NCBI GenBank assembly: GCA_013180625.2
Contig: SNVD02008858.1
Location: 124,001-188,000, forward strand
From: Boswellia sacra
Lineage: Eukaryota > Streptophyta > Magnoliopsida > Sapindales > Burseraceae
Length of the DNA: 64,000 bases
Direction of reading: 5' to 3'
Shown here: piece after piece, positions 21,110 to 39,759 of the stretch
How the letters are laid out: each line of letters begins with the position of its first letter
Position numbering within the stretch: position 1 is the first letter of the stretch
The notes under the pieces: model-generated
Databases searched by the model: none
Told to the model about the DNA's origin: nothing
What the model saw: the letters and a program-made list of their open reading frames with translations, nothing else
Program-made: the position numbers and the translations under genes

Positions 21110-23195
21110 TTTTCCGAGGAGTTTTATGTTAGTATACATGCCCTTAGAGGATGTGCTTATGTACCTTTATTTTTCAATAAATATATGATATTTATTAATT
21201 CGTGCAGTATGTTAAGTTTGTGTTTCTAACTTAAGTAGGATACGTAAGGTCTTATAACTCAGTAAGTATAAAAAAAAAATTATTTGTATGAATTAATCAT
21301 ACATAGCAGACATATTTTTTTATCTAGTCTAAACTTGTTCACAACATATAAATTAGTTGGTTGTTTTATTTGGATAAGTTTGTTATTTTTTGTCGCTCAA
21401 GTATTCTCGAACCATCAAAGTGTTTACTAGTTTCCTCTTATTAGGCTGAATGGCCAGCCCTAGTTAATTAGACTAGTTCTATTCACAATTAAGTATCTCA
21501 ATATTATTATTTAATAGAATTTTAGCCTAATAAAAATTTAAATAAAACGAGGAAAAAAATCTCAATTCTAATACAAATCAAAATCCCTAAATTTCACTAA
21601 GATATCTTTAACTTGTACGTCGCCAAAAATTTTTAATTTTCCTATATACACATTAAATTTTATGTTGCCTCTCTATAAAACTTAACTCTTTCATATCAAT
21701 GCAATCAAAAAAAAAATTAAGTCATAAGTTTGGGATTTAGAAAAAGTATAATGGAATATGGAATCGTATTTCACAACTCTTGCTAGGGGCATTGATTCCA
21801 CCATTTTTGTGAAGCAACCATTTATTTCACTTTCTTCCCTCATTTACTTTTCTTTTTCTTCTTTGCAAGTTGATTTTCATACGCCAAGTACTATGGAAAA
21901 ATTTTGTCAAATAAATTTTATTCATTTCCATTCGATGATTGATGACATTCTTCTTCTTTATTAACAAGTTGAAATAATGAAATGAGAATTTATGAGACTT
22001 CATAGATGTTTATAATAATTTTAGACTCTAGATATAGTGTAATGGAAATCAAAAATTGAAGGACTTTATAAGAAGTCTTATCACAATCGCTAATATGAAT
22101 TTTTCTAAATAAATTTTGGAGGATCCAAATTCCAAAATATCACTTACATGAAAATTTGTTGAGAAATCTTCAAAAACCTATCAATGACAGATTCTTATTC
22201 AACGTCCCAACATTAGTACACTCCTATTTGTGGCAATCCTGGAAAGAAAATGAAAAAACTTTCGACAAGTGTTGAATGTTCATTGGACAGGAGGGTCACA
22301 CATGCCTTACCCTAACTATGGTTAACTTTGAGGTAAGGAAAAACACATTCGATTTACTACACATTACACACTAGCTTTGCCTTCTAATTTATCGTTGTTT
22401 TGCATTTGTGAGAAGCCTTGGCAAGGTAGAGAGTTGCCTAGGAAGTAAATGTGAAAGGTTCATTGAGAAGACACAATAGACCTTGTTTGTTTGTACGTAT
22501 ATTTTGAGTTTTTCATTTTCAAAATTTGGAAAGGATATCCGGTTAGTTTTAACATTTTTTTTAATTTTTAAAAATAATATATAGTTGATATAAATTTAAA
22601 TATATTGATGAATGTATATTTTCATAAAACTGTTTTTTAAAAGTGAAAATAAATAAGTTAATTTCTTGATATCCAATTCTCCTCCCTTTTAAGATTTTGG
22701 TCATCGTAAATTAATAGTGAATAGTTTAATAAATATAAAGAGAGTGTTAGATTCGATGTCTTAAGCAATATATAGAATTGAAATTAATTTTTCTTAAATT
22801 ATATATACATAACCTGATGCATCTTCATAAATTTATACTAAAACTTAATGACCTAATAAAGCCTTTTAAATTCTAACATATAGTTTTTGTTTTCCTTTTA
22901 GGAATTGGTTACTATCAAAATGACATTTTCCTAAATTTATGAGATTTTAACCACCCTATTCTTATTTTAGACATCTCATTGTACTCACTCTCTGGCCAAG
23001 AATTTTTAACCCAAAAAAAAAAGGGAGTGGTCTATGTTCGTTTTCCACAAAGTAAATATATATATGGTTTTAAAACAATGTGATATTTTCTATTCACAAT
23101 AATGTGACATCTGGTTAAGAATTATTAATTTTCTTAAAATAGACTTATGTATTAAGCTTCGAATGAAAATTCATGTTTGTCCCGCCTTACTTCAA
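21110..23195. other. Intergenic DNA upstream of the NOI gene
   Basis: AT-rich. The short frames seen (for example 21758-21964) lack domain features or neighbours and I do not call them. The last few hundred bases presumably hold the NOI promoter, but I cannot point to a clear TATA box. Confidence 0.35.
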
Positions 23196-25566
23196 ATGGC
23201 CACCATGGAAGTCAGGAAAGAGGTAAGCTTAAACAATTTTTTAGATTCAAGAAAGTATTGCAATTAGCTTTTATTTTTCTTCTTCTATGACTTAATTTTC
23301 TTTCCTTTGAACATTCTGATTTGTTGTTTCCACAAGCAATAAGAGTAATTCTATTTCTTTATGATCAGATAGGGTGGTTTTGGTTTATTCAATAAATTAG
23401 GAACAGTTTTTTTCCTATCCTTTTTTTTTATATGAAGCAAATTAATATTCCTTCAAAGCTCTTCAATTTGATCTAACTGTTGCGAACTTCTCTATTATCA
23501 TGGCAAACTTTGTTCTGCTTTGTATCTCAGAGACATGATATTTGGATTTTGGTAGAAAATGGTTCATTATCTCTCTTCTTCTTTATTTTTACTTGCTTTT
23601 ATGTGTATTATTTAATAGCTAGTTAAACTTTCAAGAATAGTAGCTTTATGCTAATTTATTATCTTTAAAAAAAAAATCTGTCTTTAAGAAAGTATTGCAC
23701 TTCGATCTTAAAATCACGAGCGATACAAAATTACAAGTAACTAATCCAGCCTTATGTTTACCTTAATTAGAATCATCTCAGGTTCTTGTAACCAAGTTTC
23801 ACATCATTTCTTACTAAAAATCTTTCATTATTCTAAGCACCCTTCATTCAAAACTTATACAAAATTCTCATCCAAAATAATATATTAAGTGATGACATGA
23901 TGTACTACTCCTATACTACTCTTCCCATCATTCTCACATCATCCATACTACAACTGCATATCACTTTGTATCATTCTCACATCGTTTCATCATTCATATA
24001 TATGACACTGTCATATCACTTAATGCTTGAGATCAACATAATGTTTTAGAAATTATATTTTTACTTAACACATTTTCCTAAATCCAAAGTGTTCTCATTC
24101 AAATGTAAACTCGTTTATAATAATTATATAATTATATAATTATATAGTATTTTTAAGAGATTATTATTTTTTATAAGCTATGTTAGATATTAAAAAAATT
24201 ATTCTTTAAAAATGATTTTTCAAGTCAATTTTGACCAGAATATTGTTTTGTATGTATTTTAATTGCACCAAACATTAATCCACTCAATTTTGTGATCTAC
24301 GCAAATGAGATTATCTTAAAAAATTATAAAGATCAATTGGAATAAAAAACTAATTTTTAAAATTGAAATAGAAGGTGTCTACTTATAATAATTGGTATAA
24401 AAGAAATTCTGTGACTCCACTTTTGAAATACTTTTCGCACTTGCCTTCTTTAAACCCCCACATTATAGCTTTCTTGTCCCTTCTCCCTCTTTCTCTCCTT
24501 TGTTCCCCCTATTATTGTTTATTTTCGCTCTTACACCCTTTCTATTCATTTCTACTTATTTTCCACTCATACATTAATTAAAATAAATTCCAACTTCTAC
24601 TCACCCTCTCTCGTTTCAATCTTTCCTTCTAAAGAGATATCTACTCCTCCGTACTATTTGTGTATGTTAGTTTAGATAAGTGATTTAATATAAATTCTTA
24701 TGTGTCACCTTTGACTGTGGATTGAATTAATACAGCGATGAAATAAGAAAAGTAATGACCGAAGAAGTTATGGAACTCATACTTACTGTGAAGAACAAGT
24801 CTACAGTACTTTGACTATATGGATGCTTCATGTCAGCTTTACTTTGTGAAAATTGGTTTTGCAGACATCTATGAACAGTATGTTTGGTCAATAATTCTTG
24901 AACCATAACTTAATGTTAGGATATTCTTACTCTTTTTAGAGGCAATTTCGAGCTAGTATTGGTTAATGTGCATTGACCAAGGGGATATTAACCAATACAA
25001 GATCAATATGTTCATTGCATTATTTCTACAGCCAAAGAACTTCACTAATTCTTGCAAATATTTCACATCTACAGAAAAATGGAAGGATGACCGTCCCTCA
25101 ATTTGGGGGGTGGGATCAAAAAAATACTGATTATTCCATGGTCTTTTCTCGGGCTCGGGCTAATCGGAAGCAGCTAAAGACAGACATCAGGCGCAGCTAT
25201 GGAAATGAACAGGAGATCCTTGCTGCTCAACAACAAGATGAACCTGTTATTGTAAGACTGCATTATACCAATCTTAACTACATCTTCATTATTCTCATTT
25301 ATTTTCAAGTTGTTCACTCACATCTGTTCTATACTTGCATTGTACTGATCCATATCCCCTTGGTAATGCACATGGATTATTACATTGTACAGAAAACCCT
25401 TAAGAAGGGTAGGAAATAATCCACTAGGTAGAATACATAAAAAAAATAAAAATAAAAAAATGAAGTGCCGACCGAGACCATATTTCTATCTAATCCTGTA
25501 GAATCTATTGCTTTGCAGAGGAAAAAGAAGTTCTTGACCTACCTTAACTGCTGTATTAGGCCTTGA
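23196..25566 (+). CDS. RIN4-like / NOI-domain protein
   Basis: A small plasma-membrane-associated protein of the RIN4/NOI family, whose best-known member guards plant immune signalling. Three exons are in frame: 23196-23222 (MATMEVRKE, donor GTAAGC), 25075-25251 (acceptor ACAG, donor GTAAGA) and 25519-25566, giving 83 residues. The NOI signature is VPQFGGWDQ followed by DYSMVFSRARANRKQ; VPxFGxW is also the site recognised by the bacterial protease AvrRpt2 in RIN4. The C-terminus RKKKFLTYLNCCIRP has a basic patch and paired Cys, the usual acylation anchor. Between the two NOI blocks and before GNEQE the protein is a few residues shorter than typical relatives. Intron 1 is long (1,852 bp). An AATAAA at about 25739 may serve polyadenylation. 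The first exon was chosen because it is the expected MATxxVRKE leader with a perfect donor. Confidence 0.85.
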
Positions 25567-25569
25567 TTT

Positions 25570-26000
25570 TGCCCCAAGGACCAAAGAAATCTTCAAAATC
25601 CCATTCATCTACAAACTTTCAAATAAGAATTATTTATTCCAATCTTGTACATTTGTAGATGAGAAATATACAATGGATACCTCGCTTAAAGCTTCCTGTA
25701 ATATTTGTGTGCTATATCTATCCCCATACTATTAATTAATAAACGATTTTGTACAATAATACTTATAGACTAGAGGAAAAATAATAAATAAAACTCAAAT
25801 TATTCAAGTTATAATTTGAGTTTATTTACTTTTGTTAAACAATGTATTCACATACCTTGTTTAATCTACGAGTTGCAAGCATGGCTGTTGACATACATTT
25901 ATTTTATTATTGTACAAACTCAGCACATGCTTGGAGATTTGAGTATAGTTTTCCATCTAATTTAGTCACAAAAAAAAAGAGAAAATAATTGCATCTGCAA
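25570..26000. other. Short spacer between convergent NOI and dihydropyrimidinase genes
   Basis: The two genes converge, with 435 bp between their stop codons. This stretch must hold both 3' UTRs. AT-rich; nothing else is seen. Confidence 0.4.
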
Positions 26001-26001
26001 T

Positions 26002-33268
<7,267 letters not shown>

Positions 33269-35450
33269 GAACGAGTGATGATGAGTCACTAACTGAGTCC
33301 CCTCGCGCATCTATTCTATTCTGTGGTAAAATAGAACTCACCTCAGCCTCAGCGGAAGAAGCAGATCGCCCTCTGTTTGTTTCAGAGCCAGAGCGGGTTT
33401 TATTCGTTTTGACATTTCAAATTGCAGGAATCTTCACCTTCTACTTGTACACTGCCACTTGACAACTGTTGATTGGCTGCAATTTCCTCAATCTGTGGAC
33501 TCTAAAGATTCTTTATTAATTTCTCATTTGTTTTCTTATTATTTTTTACCATTTTATAGACTTACATTATGTTAGAATATAAAATAAACTTGTAATTTGT
33601 TTTTGAAAATTATGAATTTTGACATTGAATAAAATATATTATATTATTGATCAAACATATTTAAGGTCTTGTTATAAATAAAAAGATTCCGATTCTAAGT
33701 ACAAAATAAAATATTGATAGGATATTCATGTTAATATTATTTTGCTAAACTTTGCGTTAATTATTTAGGCCCAACATTTTGAAATTTACTTTGAACCTTA
33801 TATTTTATTAAAAACTATATTAAGAACCTTAAAGTAACTTAAATATAGGAAATTTGTAGCGTTAAGTTTTGAGATCTCACAAAATATTAATGAAAGAAAT
33901 TTATAAAGTATTCAAATTTTAAGTATAGATTGTAAAAATGATCTTTTTTTTACAAATTTACATGCCATGAATCCATAACTCTCTGTCGAGTATTAGAAAC
34001 TATTAGACACCATTTAATAAGTATTATCAAACAGAATCATAATATATAAATTTTTAGAGACGTTATCATTTCTCAAAGAAGTCCGTTAATTCGAGATATT
34101 TTTCAATTTTCTCTAATTTAATTATGTGATTTCTAATATGTTATTTTTATTTCCACTTTTGTGCTTTACAAAAACTTGTGCTTGGAAAAAAATTTTCCCA
34201 ACTGATTAAAAAAATCAATATCTTCTAAAGATACTGGGGATCCCTTTTAACACATATTTAAAATATCTAAGTCAATGCATGTATACTATACGTGCACGCT
34301 TTCATTAACCATTTGTTATTCCACTTGATATATTCGATCTAAAGAGTTTTTCTTTTGGTTAAAGGCCGAGCTGAAATTCAAACAATTCTTCATCAATAAA
34401 CAAATGTACAATTGTATGAAATCTTAATCTTGTCAACATCAAAGAGGTTTGGGATTGGAAGGATTTGTATAAAAAGCAAGAAAATCTGAAAATCAAATGA
34501 AATGAATGGATCGCACGAACTTTTAAGTCAATGTTAATAGATGAGAAACAAAATACCTTTTTTTGTGGCTTTTATTTAGATAATGACATCAGACTTGAGG
34601 TTAGTTATTTATCTACTTTTTATTTACGATTCGCTTTGTACAAAAATATTTTATTCATTAATTTTTTAGAATTTAAGTCTATTAAAATTTTCACAATAAA
34701 ATATTTTAACAAAATCATCATAAAATAATCTTTACTCAATAATTTAGGTATTAAATGGCTAATAATTTAGAATAGAAATAATATTTATTAAGATATATAT
34801 TGATTTTAATTTTATATATTATATTTATTAAGAGATATCTTGATTTTAATTTTATATAGTAAAAAACTTCTTTTATATTAAAATGCTGCATCCCCTTATA
34901 ACTATTTAATATATAATAACAATTTGGAGAAACACACGAGACACGTCACAATCCTTTTTAAAATTCAACATTTCCTCTAACAACTATTCACTGTGGGATA
35001 ATTTAGCATTTATTTTACATGTTTTGTGTTTTTGTGTGAAATTATGGGATTTCAAAATATGAAAATATAATATATTTAATTTTTCATTTATAATGTGATT
35101 AGAAAATAGGTATTCATTTTTTTTCATTTTGTCTGTATAGCCTCACCAAAATAAATAAACGATGGATGGTACCAATAATATCTTTGAATATAAAAGTTAT
35201 ATTGCACATAATATTTTCTAATTTTGATCCAACGGTCCAATAGTACTATCAAATTAATATTTTTATAGTATAATTTTTTTTTCCTTTTGTGGTTATCTTA
35301 ACCAAAATATTAAATATTCTTGCTATATCGCATATTAGGTCTCATAAAATATCTCAATTCTTTTTTTTTTTGGTTGTAAATAATACCTAATGTCATAAAT
35401 TAATGTCATTTTATGAAATGATAATTACTGAATCTTGGCAATGCACATCA
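33269..35450. other. Promoter side of PYD2 and AT-rich intergenic DNA
   Basis: The first 200 bp beyond the PYD2 start are less AT-rich and presumably promoter. From about 33540 the sequence is strongly AT-rich without genes. A roughly 45-bp unit ending TTGATTTTAATTTTATATA is repeated twice at about 34795-34860. Confidence 0.4.
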
Positions 35451-35456
35451 CAAAAA

Positions 35457-36159
35457 AATGTCAACCCGTTTAATAATCGTGTCGTGTTCGAGTTGAGAGT
35501 CTTCAACATGCCAACACGATTATGACACGACACGATTATGACACGAGTAACACGAATAACACGAATATATATTATACACGATTGACACGATAACACGATT
35601 AACACGAATATTGACACGAACACGATTATGACACGAGTAACACGAATAACACTAATACATGTTATACACGATTGACAAGATAACATGATTAACACGAATA
35701 TTGACACGATCACATATTAAATTTAAAAATACTAAACCTTTTAGACATTTTAGTCCCTACATGTATCCAAATTTTAAAATAAAAATAGGATTTTAAAAAC
35801 CTAAAAAATTTTAAAAATTAGGATATTTTTGTCATTTAACAAAAGGTGGAAACCTAATTCTGTAACGTGTCATAATGGTGTTAACGGGTCATAATCGTGT
35901 CACTCGAGTCGTGTCAATAATGTAAACGTGTCTTAATCGTGTTAGACGGGTCGTGCTCGCGTCTAATACGATTACGACCCATTTATTATTCGTGTTAGCG
36001 TGTCGTGTCGTGTTACCCGTTTAATAATCGTGTCGTGTTCGTGTCGTGTCATAGTGACACGAATAATAAACGGGTCGTGTTCGTGTTGGGTCAATCTTTA
36101 TCATGTCACAGCTCGACACGACATGAACACGACCCGCGAACATGAATTGCCACCCCTAC
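35457..36159. mobile_element. CACGA-rich non-autonomous element, copy 1 (left end truncated)
   Basis: Both flanks are packed with CACGA/TCGTG motifs (ACACGATTATGACACGAG, GTGTCGTGTCGTGTTAC), with a plain AT-rich core (TTTTAGACATTTTAGTCCCT) between. The right end ACATGAATTGCCACCCCTAC is a transposon-type terminus. Its inverted partner is missing here: the left side starts directly at TGTCAACCCGTTTAATAATC. A second copy at 49438-50192 shows the missing left end. Open frames here are artefacts of the repeats. Confidence 0.75.
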
Positions 36160-36554
36160 TACCAACAAAGACTCTTCACATCCTCAAATCCTGTATTTAC
36201 GACCAAGAACAAGTACATTAAGAAAATTACACTTCAATAAGTACATCGGGTGTGAACTACTGATAGGATTCCTGCTTCCAAGGGTTTTAGTCTTCAATGA
36301 ATTCCACTGTTGTCCGATAATTTAAAATTATGCATCCAGCATAATTGAAGAGGCATAGATTTAAGACAATTAAAATATTAAGCAAGACCATATGTCAGAT
36401 CTAAGGAAAAAAAAGCTTACCTAAGCATCTTTTTGAGTTGTCATTATAAATTTCTTATCCTAATTAAAGTAATTGCATTTGCTTCTAATTTGAGCTGCTA
36501 GAATTATTAAACAAGAGAATCAGAAGGATTTCACTTCTGCTAAGGGCACCAAAT

Positions 36555-37010
36555 TTAATATAATTTAACGGATTGTTTTAATTTAGACTCATTAAACAAT
36601 ATATCTAGCAAAGAGTTCATACCGTAGTATTTTGGATTGTTTATCAAGATGATAAATTCCTTGGTAGATATCACACAAGATGATATGATATAAGCATCAA
36701 TCAGGCAACGCAGAATTTCGTTCAACAAGGTGTAGTCACATCCAACCTTGTATTGCAAAGCCAGCTTATTGACTTCCTCTACACAGACCATTGCAATTGC
36801 ATCATCAACTCCCAGCACTCCCAGAGGCAGTAATGGTATTCCCATGCATATGAACTTCCTCACATTTGCATCATCCAGGTTAATTCCTCGTAGCATGTAC
36901 CATCTGGCATCTGGTCTACCAAAATGCGGGCAAACGCTTGGCGGCTGTAGTGTACTCCAGAGGGATTGTGGCGAAACAGATCAATGTAATCATCTTTGCC
37001 AAAAGATAGG
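36555..37010 (-). pseudogene. Unidentified gene fragment
   Basis: The minus strand reads GKDDYIDLFRHNPSGVHYSR, then with a one-base frame change GRPDARWYMLRGINLDDANV and KFICMGIPLLPLGVLGVDDA. Codon usage and composition look like real protein, and the two halves fit together only by a frameshift, so I take it as a decayed fragment. I do not recognise the family. The downstream part of the frame (from about NNPKYYGM) is AT-rich and probably not coding. Confidence 0.4.
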
Positions 37011-37029
37011 TAAAATATTGAAGATTTGA

Positions 37030-37950
37030 TGAAATTGTTTTTGAATGATGACAGTTTTTGTCAATTCAGAAAATAGCACTAAGCAAATTATCTGTTGGAA
37101 ACTAGATAAATAATAAATTTCAACCATCATCTTCAACCTATTTCTATTCAAACAATAAAAATCCTAATTTTTTGAAATAAAAAATAAAGAAAAAATCAAT
37201 CATAAATACATACAATATATCATCCAATTAATATTATAAAGAAAAATAATAATTTTTGTTTTATAAATTTTATATACAAACTCATGTATCATAAGGTTAT
37301 TAGAATAGTGAAAATGCAAAATCAACTCATTTAATAAAGAAAGATGATGTATAAATAAATGAGTAATGTCATCTTCGTTTGAATACAAAGTAACTGTAGC
37401 ACTACTCCAAAAAAAAAAGGATGACAAATAGCCTAATCTTTATCAAAGATCTTTATTCTTTCTATAATATTTTCTTTTCATGTCTTTAACAAAATCACAA
37501 AAATTTTGAACAATATTTAAACTCCTTTTACCTTCTCTTTTTACTTTCTAAAAGATATATTTTTTCGTATTAATAAATAATAAATGATTAGTAAAAAATC
37601 AATGAATAATTTATTAGTTTTTGTGATCTCAATGAAAACAAGTCAAATAAAAGTATCTAAGCATGGATTTGCGACAAGTCTATATTAAATTCAATGGATC
37701 AAAGTTGAGATAAAATATTTAATGTTGAAGAAAGAAGATTGGTAATTATTTTTGTTTTAAAAGTTCTTTGATATTAAAGAGCGATTTGTAGATTGGTAAT
37801 TTATTTTTAAATTTTATTAATGGTTTTATTAAAAAAATTAAGTGTTCAATGCATTTCTATAGGTGCAAATAAACCATTTTTCTCCATTTTTCTTTATTAA
37901 AAGAAAAAAAAAGAAGAAAATTATACATAGAAGGAAAGTGCCTTTTATTT
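37030..37950. other. AT-rich intergenic DNA
   Basis: No gene or element ends seen. Confidence 0.4.
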
Positions 37951-37955
37951 AAGAC

Positions 37956-38772
37956 TAGTTCCATTCCACCCCCATTTTTCTCTCATTAAATCCCACTTAT
38001 AATTTAACAATGATAAAATTGTAACTTTAAATTATAGTAATGTCTTATTATCTCCTCAATTAAATTTTAACTATTTTCATTTCCTTAAACAAAGTCAAAA
38101 TTATAACAATCTCTTATTATCTCTCATATTAAATTTTAACTATTTTCATTTCCTTAAATAACGTCTTTTTTTACTTTAATTATGCCTGTCTTTTTTGTTT
38201 TTTCAATTTAATATTTTATCAATTTAAAATATAATTGAATTGTTATTTGATCTTAATGGTGTTTGAATTTTTTTGTAAAATATTTTTATATTATTTTAGT
38301 TCTTAAGTTAACAAATTATTTAAAAAAAGTCATGATTTGAAAGCTAATCAATTGTTTTCTTTTATCTTATTGAATTCTCTAAATCTATATAAACAAAATA
38401 ATTAATGGAATTATCTTTTAGTATTGGTGTTTAAAAGGGATAGGATAATATGGATAATTTAGCGTCCATTTAATCTATGTTATTTGATCGATTGAAACTT
38501 ATAAAGAAAGAAAAATATATTAACTTTAACCTAAAATAAAACACAGAGATATGGGAGTTGATGTTAGCGTTAGAGAGAGAAATGAAGTTGATAAGGTAAG
38601 AGAGAAAATATCGGAAAGAGGGAAGAGATATATAAGGAGAAAATAAAAGTTTTATTAAGTCTATCTGCTTGATATTAATTATCTAATATAATATCTTTTT
38701 ATTACAAATTTATCCTTATTTAATTTTGAGATAGGGGCTGATGAAATTAATTGTGGGGTATGAATAGAACTA
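37956..38772. mobile_element. Candidate TIR element of unknown family
   Basis: The left end TAGTTCCATTCCACCCCCA and the right end (reverse complement TAGTTCTATTCATACCCCA) form imperfect inverted repeats about 817 bp apart. Inside, a roughly 75-bp unit (containing TTAAATTTTAACTATTTTCA) is repeated twice near 38035-38160. There is no transposase and no certain target duplication. Confidence 0.4.
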
Positions 38773-39298
38773 CTCTTTTTTAATAAAATGTTGAGAGAAA
38801 ACAAAATATGTGTCATTGATATAATCCCGTTCAAATTGGTGTCACTATTTTTTGTCATACTAGGGTCAAGAGTCCACTAAATTTTGCGGAAAGAAAACAT
38901 AATTGATAACCATCAATTTACTTGTGTCTATATATGGTTTCAGAAGTTGCTAAATCGATATGAAGAAAAATATGTTTTTACGTTTATCTTTAATTATGCA
39001 TAATATTGAATTAAATTAGATATATAATTCTTATCGATATCAAAATAATTATTGATTGAAACAATTAAATTCAAAAAGGTATCATATCATCAAATAATAT
39101 TAGATATTTATAGAATAATGTATAGGACCAAGGATGGCATCATGTTCACACCTAATGTGGTCGTGGCCCCTCCATGTTGAAAGAAATTGTTAAGTATATG
39201 AGGTAGTTTCAGATATCTGCATATTTCATACATATAAGTTTACCACTTTAGCCTCTCCAATAAACTTTGATGAAATAGATCAATACAGATACATTAGA

Positions 39299-39555
39299 AA
39301 TTTTATATTAAATGGTTACCACTTTTTTCTACTTATTTTCTCTCATCCTTTTTCCAAATTTTTCCTCTTAACAACTTTTGTAAAAATATATGAAATATTT
39401 GTAAAATAGAAATTTTAAATTAAATTGTCCCTACTTTTTTAAGCATTCTCTCTCACCTTTCCTCTTTGCAAATTTGTCTTCTTAAGTACTTTTGTTACAA
39501 TATATGAATATGGGTAGAATTGAAATTTTAAATTAAATGGCCCCTACTTTATTAC
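39299..39555. repeat. Tandem repeat, about 112-bp unit, 2.3 copies
   Basis: Units start AAATTTTATATTAAATGGTT (39299), AAATTTTAAATTAAATTGTC (about 39409) and AAATTTTAAATTAAATGGCC (about 39523). The first two continue through TCTCTCA, CTTTTTCCAAAT/CCTCTTTGCAAAT and ACTTTTGTxAxAATATATGAA in register. Confidence 0.65.
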
Positions 39556-39564
39556 TGAAATATG

Positions 39565-39739
39565 AGCAATGCTACAACCAAATCCTACAACCAACTCATT
39601 ACAACCAGAGTTTTAAAAATCCTCTGGAAAAGAAAAAAAAAAAGAGAAGTTACAAGTTATGATAGGGTAATTGTATCTCTAGTAAGATTTTATCAATGCA
39701 GGTTATTAGAAGAGTTGGTTGTAGGTGTAGTATTATTCC
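39565..39739. mobile_element. Mutator-type MITE (175 bp) with near-perfect 9-bp TSD
   Basis: The left end AGCAATGCTACAACC and the inverted right end GGAATAATACTACACC are related; CTACAACCAACTC also recurs inverted as GAGTTGGTTGTAG inside. It is flanked by TGAAATATG (39556-39564) and TAAAATATG (39740-39748), 8 of 9 identical. The open frame spanning it is accidental. Confidence 0.65.
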
Positions 39740-39759
39740 TAAAATATGCTCTTTAATAC

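Noticed and set aside
35457..36159. CRISPR-like spaced repeats
   Set aside because: Motifs are short, irregularly spaced, in both orientations and recur in a second transposon copy; the genome is eukaryotic.
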